The notes under the pieces are model-generated. The model was not told where the DNA came from, did not search any database, and worked only from the letters and a program-made list of their open reading frames with translations. Source: a virus. From it: a stretch of 22,729 nucleotides of DNA. Where the stretch lies: the IMG/VR virus record IMGVR_UViG_3300021185_000052, positions 1 through 22,729 of that record; one strand, given 5' to 3'. The stretch's first letter is position 1, and every line of letters starts with the position of its first letter. Below, piece by piece: positions 1 through 6,743 of this stretch. Both the position numbers and the translations under genes were made by a program.

Positions 1-106
1 GACGCTTAAACACTGTAGAAATTTGCTCCTCAGCCCTTGCTAGGGAAATCATGGTCTCGCTGAGCCTGTCTATTTTAAGCTCTACTCGCGTCAGCCGGTC
101 TTCCAT
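1..106 (-). CDS. Small coiled-coil protein, 3' end cut by window edge
   Basis: An ATG at 106 directly follows the TAG stop (109-107) of the metallophosphoesterase gene, and the frame stays open to base 1, giving 35 visible residues that begin MEDRLTRVELKIDRLSET. Hydrophobic residues at heptad spacing (L5, V8, L10, I12, L15, M19, L22) predict an amphipathic or coiled-coil helix. Small phage proteins with such an N-terminal helix often carry a transmembrane segment later, but that part lies outside the window, so no function is assigned. Its start is tightly coupled to the upstream gene, and only a weak GGTGATAT-type ribosome-binding sequence is visible. Confidence 0.6.
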   Translation of the reverse strand, partial: MEDRLTRVELKIDRLSETMISLARAEEQISTVFKR

Positions 107-1291
107 CTATATCACCACATTCGCTTGATCGTACTCTCGAGGGATCTCGTAGGTACAAGTCATCAGCTTGCCTCCCTCTGCCTTGTAAACAATTAGGTCC
201 ATCGTGTGATTTGAACCATATCCCATACTTGAGTGCCAACGGTCCGGTGGGGGCAAACAACCGTGCTTAGACACTGTTACTCCCTCAAACTCCTGAATAC
301 TCTGGTGGTGGAAATGGCCCACCAAAAACTGTCTGTGGGTGGTCTCACCCCAATCCTTTGGCATATCTCTAGGCATGATCTGAGCAAGTTTAGCGGCCTT
401 TATCTTATCGCCGTGGTGTATGCCGAGCAGCCACTTATTCCACCTCACATAATGCACATATTGAGATGATTTTAGCACATTTACCCTGGGTTCCTTTGCG
501 AAGTAGGTTTCCAGAATAACCTGAACCACCAGGCTAGTATGATCGTCATGATTACCTCTAGCTACTACCAAAGTGACGTTGTCGCACTTAGTGAGCATCT
601 GCTCAACGCCGTTCATTAGAACCTGTGCGCATGCCCTGAGCTGATCCTCGTAAGAGCACGACATGTCTACTAGGGTGCCCTTCGTGGTAGTAGATGGGTT
701 CGCCCGGTCTGAATGTGCCAGATCTCCTAGCGAAATTAGCAGCCCATTTTTCGCTTCCGGTATCTGCTGTACAAGCGTCCAAATAGCCTCGTCGATCTCT
801 TGAGTGGCCTTACCGACATTGAAGTCTCTGTCACCTGTCTCCTTCTTGAACGCAAGCGCACCAACGTGTGCATCCCCGATTATCACCGACGGCATAAGAT
901 CGTCTTTGCGGACCTTCTTGCCTTTAGCCTTGCGTTTGACCGGGATAACTCCCTTGCAGAGCTGCTCCACGAAAGCATTAAAGGCTTCTGCCTTCTCAGC
1001 CTCTGCGGCAGTCCTCTTCGTTTTTAGCCAGGTCTTGTTCCCATCTGGGTCTGCCGAGTACACAGAGCGACCGATCACTGTCTCACCTGGTCCCACTAGG
1101 TGGGTGCTGTCCCAGTGTTCTGTGTAGCCACGCTGAGCCGCAAAGTTTTTAACCGCCCCAATGTGGTCGCGTAATGTAGACGGAGAAACACCCAAGACAC
1201 CCGCCGCTTTGGCAACCACTTCCCCGCAGTCTTCCCACGCTTTAATGGCCTGGCGTTGGCGCTCAGTCTTGGCGTAATCTATTAGACTCAT
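107..1291 (-). CDS. Metallophosphoesterase with N-terminal helix-turn-helix
   Basis: This 394-residue protein has two parts. Residues about 8-50 form a helix-turn-helix-like segment (AKAAGVLGVSPSTLRDHI), suggesting DNA contact. Residues about 132-390 form a calcineurin-like metallophosphoesterase domain with the metal-binding motifs in order: GDAHVG (139-144), GDLAH (189-193), GNHDD (246-250), HHGD (292-295) and GHFHH (325-329). A basic linker (KRKAKGKKVRK, near 119-129) separates them. In this superfamily the domain hydrolyses phosphoesters with two metal ions; here the substrate is unknown, and a DNA nuclease or nucleotide phosphatase are both possible. The ATG overlaps the preceding TGA as ATGA, and an AAGGTGG ribosome-binding sequence precedes it. 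Similar HTH-phosphoesterase genes are common in phage genomes. The domain call is firm and the role is not known. Confidence 0.9.
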   Translation of the reverse strand: MSLIDYAKTERQRQAIKAWEDCGEVVAKAAGVLGVSPSTLRDHIGAVKNFAAQRGYTEHWDSTHLVGPGETVIGRSVYSADPDGNKTWLKTKRTAAEAEKAEAFNAFVEQLCKGVIPVKRKAKGKKVRKDDLMPSVIIGDAHVGALAFKKETGDRDFNVGKATQEIDEAIWTLVQQIPEAKNGLLISLGDLAHSDRANPSTTTKGTLVDMSCSYEDQLRACAQVLMNGVEQMLTKCDNVTLVVARGNHDDHTSLVVQVILETYFAKEPRVNVLKSSQYVHYVRWNKWLLGIHHGDKIKAAKLAQIMPRDMPKDWGETTHRQFLVGHFHHQSIQEFEGVTVSKHGCLPPPDRWHSSMGYGSNHTMDLIVYKAEGGKLMTCTYEIPREYDQANVVI

Positions 1292-1563
1292 TGACCACCT
1301 TCTTTGTAATACTTCAGATCGGTTTGCAGGATCAAGACTTCTTTCTGCAATGCTATGACTTCGTTTTCTAGTTTTCTTATATCAGGAAAGATATAGTTGT
1401 TCTGATTGCCCTTGAGATTTCTAGTCTCCTGAGCATTAACGTCTATCCGCTCGCTAATACTGGCATAGCCCCAAGTAGCAAAAGCCACTATAGATATAAT
1501 CTGCAAAAGCCAGACTATACTGATCGTTATCTCTGATCTGTCGTTTAGTTTTGGAACCGCCAT
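1288..1563 (-). CDS. Small single-pass membrane protein with coiled coil
   Basis: This 91-residue protein has one strongly hydrophobic segment at about residues 14-34 (ISIVWLLQIISIVAFATWGY) and then a hydrophilic C-terminal half. Residues about 57-86 show leucine/isoleucine/valine heptads typical of a coiled coil. The charged N-terminus and single membrane span fit a small holin-like or spanin-like lysis protein, but no family is recognised and no lysis enzyme is visible in the window. The ATG at 1563 has only a weak ribosome-binding site. Its TGA overlaps the ATG of the metallophosphoesterase gene, so the two are probably translationally coupled. Confidence 0.7.
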   Translation of the reverse strand: MAVPKLNDRSEITISIVWLLQIISIVAFATWGYASISERIDVNAQETRNLKGNQNNYIFPDIRKLENEVIALQKEVLILQTDLKYYKEGGQ

Positions 1564-1576
1564 TATTCACAAGAGC

Positions 1577-1858
1577 CTAATAGCCTTTTATCAAAAGCTT
1601 CTTGTAGTCAGGATCTGACAGCTTGCGACGGATGTACTTGGCGTACTCTTGAGTGCCGATAGATGCACCGCACTCGCGTGACCATTGCTCAGCAATGACT
1701 AGGGGAATAGATCCTACCCAACGAGCCTTGGCATCGCCGTGCATCGAAGGGACGTGATCTCTTAAATCATGAATCTCTTTTAGGATTCCGCTTACGTCTT
1801 GGCTTCGGACTACCTGTATCTTGCTGTCCTCCGCTGTTATCTTCTCGTTTATTGACAT
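1577..1858 (-). CDS. Conserved small phage protein next to head genes
   Basis: This 93-residue protein starts MSINEKITAEDSK and contains RSQDVSGILKEIHDLRD (19-35), followed by a segment with VIAEQWSRECG and a C-terminus of the type YIRRKLSDPDYKKLLIKGY. From memory, small proteins with 'RSQDV...' and '...KRKLNDPEYRYL...' signatures are common near the capsid genes of podoviruses, but their function is unknown to me. The ATG at 1858 has a good ribosome-binding site (TGAGGT, about 10 bases upstream). The start lies 92 bases inside the preceding gene, in a different frame. A later Met at residue 38 would avoid the overlap but would delete the recognisable RSQDV motif, so the upstream start is preferred. 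Confidence 0.75.
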   Translation of the reverse strand: MSINEKITAEDSKIQVVRSQDVSGILKEIHDLRDHVPSMHGDAKARWVGSIPLVIAEQWSRECGASIGTQEYAKYIRRKLSDPDYKKLLIKGY

Positions 1859-1994
1859 CTTCTACTACCTCAAAGAATCCTGTTTCTAATACCTTCTTAA
1901 CCATCTCAGGAGTGACTTCAACAATATCACCCACTTGGTAGCGAGCACCTTCTATCCACGGTTGACGTGAGCTAGTGCAGATAATTTTTGTCAT
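1767..1994 (-). CDS. Small protein of unknown function (75 aa)
   Basis: The gene is read from the ATG at 1994 (MTKIICTSSRQPWIEGARYQ), which lies 4 bases past the stop of the 53-residue gene and has a weak GAAG ribosome-binding sequence. A longer frame exists but runs back through the poly-lysine codons of the previous gene and is judged artefactual. Residues 1-46 look folded, with YQVGDIVEVTPEMVKKVLETGFFEVVE, a short beta-strand and helix pattern seen in small head-associated proteins. Residues 47-75 are low-complexity and charged, ending in PKPRRKRNPKRDS. That tail is encoded in the same DNA as the first 30 residues of the next gene. The function is unknown. Confidence 0.65.
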   Translation of the reverse strand: MTKIICTSSRQPWIEGARYQVGDIVEVTPEMVKKVLETGFFEVVEDVNKREDNSGGQQDTGSPKPRRKRNPKRDS

Positions 1995-1998
1995 ATGG

Positions 1999-2160
1999 TT
2001 ACTTCTTTTTTTTAGCTGTTTTAGACGCCGCCTTAAAAGCTGCTGCTGTAGGAGCACCAGGAGAGCCTGGGGAGCGCATACGCTCTACTCTGCCGCCTGC
2101 TGCCTTTTGTTTCTTAATTCGTGCGTTCTTCTTGTGGATGTTTTCGTACAGACCGGGCAT
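1999..2160 (-). CDS. Tiny conserved basic phage protein (53 aa)
   Basis: An ATG at 2160 and a TAA at 2001-1999 delimit a 53-residue protein beginning MPGLYENIHKKNARIKKQ and ending in KTAKKKK. The middle, VERMRSPGSPGAPTAAAFK, resembles a small protein I recall from many phages (GLY-NIH-K... then MR-PG--GAPT---F---A-TAKK). The match is from memory, and no function is known. AAGGA lies 6 bases upstream of the ATG and overlaps the TAA of the preceding gene. The protein is very basic, so nucleic-acid contact or packaging with the genome is possible but unproven. The gene fills what would otherwise be a 170-base gap. Confidence 0.8.
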   Translation of the reverse strand: MPGLYENIHKKNARIKKQKAAGGRVERMRSPGSPGAPTAAAFKAASKTAKKKK

Positions 2161-2169
2161 AACAGATCC

Positions 2170-2427
2170 TTATTTCTTTGTAGACTTAGCGCCACTACAC
2201 TTCCAACGCTTTCGGCTTAGGTTGTTAGGCGTGTTCGGGTCGTTCTGCTTTGCTTTTGATAAGCGTTTCTTGATCCCGAGAGATCTAGCGCAGTATGAGT
2301 TACCCTTGCTTGTGCCTGGACGTACTCTAGCCCCACCATCGCTAGCCTTACCGGCCTGCCCATAGCTAACCTTCTTGCCCGACGCCGTGACCTTTACTTT
2401 GGCCTTACCCTTTCTTGGTGTTGCCAT
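2170..2427 (-). CDS. Small basic protein with Cys motif (85 aa)
   Basis: This 85-residue Lys/Arg-rich protein starts MATPRKGKAKVKVTASGKK. Its second half is distinctive: SYCARSLGIKKRLSKAK (44-60), then NDPNTPNNLSRKRWKCSG. The pattern 'N-PNNLSRKRWKC' is familiar from small phage and cyanophage proteins, but I cannot give a function. Two cysteines (46 and about 77) could pair or bind a metal. The high positive charge fits a DNA-binding or virion-internal protein. The ATG follows GAGGT by 4 bases, and that sequence lies just past the U-tract of the terminator after the capsid gene, so expression needs terminator readthrough or a new promoter. Confidence 0.75.
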   Translation of the reverse strand: MATPRKGKAKVKVTASGKKVSYGQAGKASDGGARVRPGTSKGNSYCARSLGIKKRLSKAKQNDPNTPNNLSRKRWKCSGAKSTKK

Positions 2428-2440
2428 GCTTACCTCATAG

Positions 2441-2473
2441 AAAAGGCCGAGACCCCCGAAGAGATCCCGGCCT
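2441..2473 (-). terminator. Rho-independent terminator with cUUCGg tetraloop after capsid gene
   Basis: On the minus strand the 30 bases from 2473 to 2444 fold into a hairpin in which every position pairs outside the loop: 13 pairs, ten Watson-Crick and three G-U, closing an exact C(UUCG)G tetraloop. The stem base AGGCCG/CGGCCT is followed at once by UUUUCUAU. It begins 8 bases after the TAA of the major capsid gene (2483-2481). A GC-rich stem, extra-stable tetraloop and U-run are the standard intrinsic terminator signs. It should end or attenuate transcripts after the capsid gene and may also protect the 3' end of capsid mRNA. Confidence 0.9.
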
Positions 2474-2480
2474 ATCCGAC

Positions 2481-3443
2481 TTAGCTCACGTCAGCGATAA
2501 CGCCGTGTGCTGCTTCGTTGTCTACCTGGAGACCGAACTCTACAGAGATCAAGCGACGCTCGGCATGGCCGGTACGCGCTAGAGGCTTCTGTGAAGTAGG
2601 CTTGAGGTATGCTACTCGTGCGTAGTTAGGGTCGAGGACCAGAACGTCGCGTGAGCGGCTGAAGCGTGAAGGAACAATCTGTAGCTCACCGAAGTCTGAA
2701 ATGTAGACGTCGATTGCAGCGTTCAGCTTGCTGTCTTCTGCTTCTTTGTAGCGTGTAGCGTTACCTGTGAAGGCAGAGATAGTCTGCTTCTGTGAAGGGC
2801 CACAGATTACGACTGAAGGCTCAGCGCCTTGTGTCCAACAATCAGCAATAACGCCCTTAAGAAGAGCCTCAGTAATTGCTCGCTGTGTGCCGTCAGTTGC
2901 CGCTGCATTAACGTAACCTGAAACACCAGAGCCTGAAGTAGTACCATCAGCACCATTAGTTCCACGGCTTGCGTTAGTGCGCAGGTATGCAGGCAGACCC
3001 GCAGATGAACGAGCTGTGCCAGACGCACCGGCAGAACCTGCTACGTTGTCACAGAGCATAGACTCCATGTCACGCTTAAGCTCTTTCAGCTTGTAAGCGA
3101 TCTGCTTGGCAGTAGTCTGTGCATCGCCTGCGCCGTTTACAGCGTTGGCAGTGTCAGACACTTCTACGACCTTGTCAGAGATCTGCGTGTAGTTGCCCTG
3201 ACGGACAGCGTTAGTTGGTGCATCGTTACCTGGAGCAGACTCGCCCTCGATTACACGGTTTGAAGTGCTAGCTGCTGCTAGAGACACTACACCCCACTCG
3301 AAGTAAGTGTTGTCCACGTTGCGACGGCCAATAGCAGACATCACTGGTGTGTCAGTTGGAGAGATGGAGATCATCGCGTCTTGCAGATCTTCCTTGATGG
3401 TTGAGACGTCATACGTCTCGTTAGTGTTAGCTGTTACGCCCAT
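2481..3443 (-). CDS. Major capsid protein (SU10/phiEco32-like)
   Basis: This 320-residue protein would form the icosahedral or prolate shell and should have the HK97 fold. The N-terminus (MGVTANTNETYDVSTIKEDL) and the next segment, ISPTDTPVMSAIGRR, are typical of the SU10-type major capsid family. Further marks are an E-loop-like Gly/Ala/Ser-rich stretch near 130-190, KRDMESMLCDN (helical spine region), and a C-terminal part with DVLVLDPNYARVAYLKP and GLQVDNEAAHGVI. Its length is close to the family norm. An AGGTG ribosome-binding sequence lies 7 bases before the ATG. It follows the scaffold gene directly and is followed by a strong terminator, consistent with it being the most abundant product of the late operon. 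Confidence 0.92.
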   Translation of the reverse strand: MGVTANTNETYDVSTIKEDLQDAMISISPTDTPVMSAIGRRNVDNTYFEWGVVSLAAASTSNRVIEGESAPGNDAPTNAVRQGNYTQISDKVVEVSDTANAVNGAGDAQTTAKQIAYKLKELKRDMESMLCDNVAGSAGASGTARSSAGLPAYLRTNASRGTNGADGTTSGSGVSGYVNAAATDGTQRAITEALLKGVIADCWTQGAEPSVVICGPSQKQTISAFTGNATRYKEAEDSKLNAAIDVYISDFGELQIVPSRFSRSRDVLVLDPNYARVAYLKPTSQKPLARTGHAERRLISVEFGLQVDNEAAHGVIADVS

Positions 3444-3462
3444 AATAGTTCACCTAAAGTAG

Positions 3463-4434
3463 TTAGCTTAATAAGAATTTGGCTACATCATCGATGCTGC
3501 CGGTCTTGTTCATCCGAGCTTGAGCGTTCTGCCTCTGCTTGGCTGCGCCTGTTCTACCGGTTTTCTTAGTGCCTGGCTTGACCATTGGTCGTGCGTTACT
3601 GGCTTTCTGCGTGGCCTTAGACTTACCCTCAACGAGTTGGTCGTACTTCATAGCCTTTTGCAGTACCAGGATCGCTCGGTGGTCCATAACCTCAGATAGC
3701 TCTGACTCGGAATAACCGAGCTTGCTACCGAACTGTACTAAGTCTTCCTTAAGCTTGGATGCCGTTTTGGCGTCTCCAAACTCTGGTATTACTTTCGCTA
3801 GCTGCTGCATCTCACCTTGGAGATAATGTTGCTGTGCAATTTGCATCTGTTGTTGCTGAGACTCTGTAACTTGCTGAATCTGATACTGCTGATTCTGATA
3901 GTTTTGCATTGCCTCGTCATAAGATAGTTTCGCGTCCATGTAGCCTATAGGGTCGTTGTTAAACAGTTCCCTAGATGGTGGCACAGGGGCGCTAGCTAGC
4001 TGTCCAGTTTGCGCTTGCTGCAACAAGTGTGACAGTTGCTGTCGCTCATTTAAGAGAGCTTGGTATACACCTTCCGCTTCTTTCTTAGCTTCGGATGCTT
4101 CCTTCATTCCCTTTTGGATATAAGCTTGGCCACTGAAGGATTGCTTTAGGTCGTCTAGGGTTACTTCACGTTCCTCGCCATCTACTTTGACGGTGTAAAG
4201 TTCCTGCTGACCGGCGTCTTCAGCCTCTTCTGCTTCATCCTCATCTTGGTCATCCGACTCATCGTCAGTCGTATCATCAAGATCCTCTCCGTCCTCAGAC
4301 TCATCTGCATCGTTAGACTCCGCTTCGGGTTGGTCTAGCAGATCTTCCTCGGTTGGATTTTCTTCACCTTCGTTGCCCATAATTAGGCTGTCTGCGACGG
4401 AGTCTATGCTGCCGTCCATATCAGTCGTATCCAC
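3463..4434 (-). CDS. Capsid scaffolding protein
   Basis: This 323-residue protein lies between the portal and capsid genes, the usual scaffold position. Residues about 15-75 are extremely acidic (runs such as DDTTDDESDDQDEDEAEEAE). Residues 79-100 hold a compact YTVKVDGEEREVTLDDLKQ element common in podovirus scaffolds. Residues about 110-215 are Gln-rich and probably a long coiled coil. The C-terminus (about 270-310) is basic, fitting a capsid-binding tail, and ends GSIDDVAKFLLS. Such proteins direct shell assembly and then leave or are degraded. The chosen start is GTG at 4434, with AAAGGA upstream; an ATG five codons later is the alternative. Confidence 0.9.
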   Translation of the reverse strand: MDTTDMDGSIDSVADSLIMGNEGEENPTEEDLLDQPEAESNDADESEDGEDLDDTTDDESDDQDEDEAEEAEDAGQQELYTVKVDGEEREVTLDDLKQSFSGQAYIQKGMKEASEAKKEAEGVYQALLNERQQLSHLLQQAQTGQLASAPVPPSRELFNNDPIGYMDAKLSYDEAMQNYQNQQYQIQQVTESQQQQMQIAQQHYLQGEMQQLAKVIPEFGDAKTASKLKEDLVQFGSKLGYSESELSEVMDHRAILVLQKAMKYDQLVEGKSKATQKASNARPMVKPGTKKTGRTGAAKQRQNAQARMNKTGSIDDVAKFLLS

Positions 4435-4451
4435 GGTCCTGATTCCTTTTG

Positions 4452-4682
4452 TTACTTACGTTTCTCGAAGATCTTCTCGTCCGTTATAGCGGATTGGAGT
4501 CGTCCCTCGATCTTGCTTAATGCACTCACTATGGAGTGCGCTTCTTCCCTGATCTCTGAATCCGTCGACCCAGAGTTCAAGAAGATTTTGACCTGCTCAT
4601 CCCTCAGTTCGTCCATGACGGTCCTGAAGTTCTCATCTGCCAGTAAAGCCCTGGCTCGAGCAGCTCGCTGTTTGATATCCAA
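4452..4682 (-). CDS. Small helical protein between portal and scaffold (76 aa)
   Basis: This 76-residue protein is predicted to be almost wholly helical, with MDIKQRAARARALLADENF, a central DELRDEQVKIFLNS and a C-terminal amphipathic helix. The start is TTG at 4682, immediately after the portal TAA, with AGAGGTG 7 bases upstream inside the end of the portal gene, so translation is probably coupled. Short helical proteins at this place are common in podovirus head operons, but the function is not known to me; a helper in portal or scaffold assembly is a guess from position. Confidence 0.75.
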   Translation of the reverse strand: MDIKQRAARARALLADENFRTVMDELRDEQVKIFLNSGSTDSEIREEAHSIVSALSKIEGRLQSAITDEKIFEKRK

Positions 4683-6743
4683 TTATACACCTCTTGGAGC
4701 GCGTTGGAGCGCCCTGAGCTTCTCTGTTTCAACACTGGTCTCATACTTGCCATAGATCTCAGCAGTCTTAAGCATGAGGTCTTGGTCCATCTTATCACGC
4801 TCTAGGTCATCTTTAGCAGCAGCCTTAGCCATCTCCATCTGCATCTTAGCGGCATCGGTCTGAGCGTTAGCTTGAACCTTCATCTGCTCGGCCTGTAGAT
4901 AAGCCTGATTAGGATCAATTTGCTGCTGTGCTGTTGCTGCCTGAGCCTCTGACGCCATCTGCTGTAGAGCTGCCTCAGTCTGCGGGTCCATAGGAGCAAA
5001 GTAGCGGTCAGTGTTACGAACACCAGACATAGCAAGGATGTCGCCCAGAGAGTTACGGATCTGCGTCATGGTCACTAGACCGTTCTGAGGACCGTAAGTC
5101 TGATACATCTGGATCTGCATCTGTAGAGCCTGATTAAGCGCAGTGATCTTAGTCTCGTCCTTGCCGGTGCCCAGACCGACGTTGATAGAGAGATCCATTG
5201 CCGAGTTCCACACCCGAGGATCTATAGGGATAAACTTGCCATTGAGGCGCATCATCTCTTCGTCGGTTGTGTTCTTAATCATGAGGTCTAGCATGAGCTT
5301 AAACATCTGACGCATACCGCCCTCTGCGAAGTTCCTAGCAATAACCTCTACCTGCCCGGCACCTGCCTGCATAGTAGTCGCTACTGCCGTCGCCGTGGCG
5401 TTCTGGAGAGCGTCTGGGTCTAGGCCTAGTGATGCCCTAGATACGCCTGTCTTCTGCTCTGTCTGCTCGTCCATGTACTGCATAGCGGGTAGTGTGCTGC
5501 CTGCAATAAAGGGCACAGAGAGGTCTTGTATAGCGCCCATCTGCTTAACCCGGACAATGGCACCAATCTCGTTATTGAGCACGTCGTCCATATTGGTCAG
5601 GTCTTCTACTACCTGCTGTCGTGGCTGATTGGTCAGGGCCACGTTGTCTAGCATGCCACGGAGCATTGACGTAGATGCGTCCTGGTCGTTCATGATCAGG
5701 TCAGCAATAGACCGGCCATAGAATGCGTGAGGCTCTGGGTCGCACTCGAACACAGCGAATGGCACGTTGTCGCAAGGCATAAGGTCTAGCAGCTTGTAGC
5801 CGTTACCGCCCATTGTAAACTTGTGCAGCAGAGGTACGCCTGTGCCGTCCACATCAACGCGCATGTAGGCCTCAGTGATAAGCACCACTTTCATTGATGG
5901 GTCGTTATAGTCTTCCTCTGCACGGTCGCGTGAGTAGCCTCGACGTGCGAAGTCTTCCTCATCTACCAGGCTGTCAGTCTCTGATATCCCTGACAGCTCT
6001 GAGATCTCGTCAAAGTCAAAGCCCATAGCAACAACATCTGCCACACGCATCTCTGTGCGGTGAGCCACCACATAGGCGTCTTCAATACTGCGAGCGTTAC
6101 GGTCCACAAAGAATTCTTCAGGAGGTACAGACTCTACGCAGAGCTTGCCATCGTCGTGGGTCTTGATGATCTTGATGTCGTGCTTGCGGGTCTGAACCTG
6201 CATGCCCATCTGATCCATCTCAACCTCAATAACCTCTGAGTGCTCGATGACCTCGATGTCGTCCTCGTTAACAATGAGAGCGAACTCTTCGTCGTTAAGA
6301 TTGGTAAACGTGTAGGTCTTGCCTGTTTGGTACTCTTCCCAGTAGATCTTGGCTATGCCGTTCTTTTTGACTAGGGCATCGTGGAACACGTCAGAGAGAA
6401 CCTTGTAACCGTTGATCTCGCCAAACTTCCAGTGCATGTAAGACGTAGCTTGCTCTGCGCCTTGGGTGTCCTCTGGTCCACGAGGCACAAACTCGACCGG
6501 GCGCTCAGTAGACAGGAATATACGCATAAGGCTAGGCTTGATGCCACGGATAGCGTCACGGACCTTAGTAGCGACTACTCGTGAGCGGCCATCCTCAAAG
6601 CCCAGGTCTGTCTCGCCATCGAAGTAGCGTTGAGCCTTAATGCGATCTGGTGCTATCTCGCTCTCAACAAAGTCCACCGCATCAGTTATGGCGCTAGCTA
6701 CAATGCTTTCAATTTCGTCGTCTGTGAGTTGCTTTGGCTTCAT
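4683..6743 (-). CDS. Portal protein (SU10/P22-like)
   Basis: This 686-residue protein should form the dodecameric channel at one capsid vertex for DNA packaging and release, and the docking site of terminase and neck. The N-terminus carries RIKAQRYFDGETDLG and SRVVATKVRDAIRGIKPSL, followed by FLSTERPVEFVP and VFHDALVKKNGIAKIYW, all typical of portals of the phiEco32/SU10 and P22 groups. The middle has a wing-type region (PCDNVPFAVFECDPEPHAFYG, then the NDQDASTSMLRGMLDNVAL helix). The last 90 residues are Gln/Ala/Met-rich and helical, as expected for a barrel extension. Length matches podovirus portals of about 700 residues. The ATG overlaps the upstream TGA as ATGA. Confidence 0.93.
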   Translation of the reverse strand: MKPKQLTDDEIESIVASAITDAVDFVESEIAPDRIKAQRYFDGETDLGFEDGRSRVVATKVRDAIRGIKPSLMRIFLSTERPVEFVPRGPEDTQGAEQATSYMHWKFGEINGYKVLSDVFHDALVKKNGIAKIYWEEYQTGKTYTFTNLNDEEFALIVNEDDIEVIEHSEVIEVEMDQMGMQVQTRKHDIKIIKTHDDGKLCVESVPPEEFFVDRNARSIEDAYVVAHRTEMRVADVVAMGFDFDEISELSGISETDSLVDEEDFARRGYSRDRAEEDYNDPSMKVVLITEAYMRVDVDGTGVPLLHKFTMGGNGYKLLDLMPCDNVPFAVFECDPEPHAFYGRSIADLIMNDQDASTSMLRGMLDNVALTNQPRQQVVEDLTNMDDVLNNEIGAIVRVKQMGAIQDLSVPFIAGSTLPAMQYMDEQTEQKTGVSRASLGLDPDALQNATATAVATTMQAGAGQVEVIARNFAEGGMRQMFKLMLDLMIKNTTDEEMMRLNGKFIPIDPRVWNSAMDLSINVGLGTGKDETKITALNQALQMQIQMYQTYGPQNGLVTMTQIRNSLGDILAMSGVRNTDRYFAPMDPQTEAALQQMASEAQAATAQQQIDPNQAYLQAEQMKVQANAQTDAAKMQMEMAKAAAKDDLERDKMDQDLMLKTAEIYGKYETSVETEKLRALQRAPRGV

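Noticed and set aside
1988-2365. Plus-strand 125-codon open frame
   Set aside because: It is antisense to three small minus-strand genes that have ribosome-binding sites and recognisable sequence, and its own translation has no family-like features.
4682-4687. Perfect TATAAT on the minus strand before the scaffold operon
   Set aside because: It is formed by the last portal codons and stop (GTA TAA T), there is no -35 match at 16-18 bases, and no extended TGn element; chance is likely.
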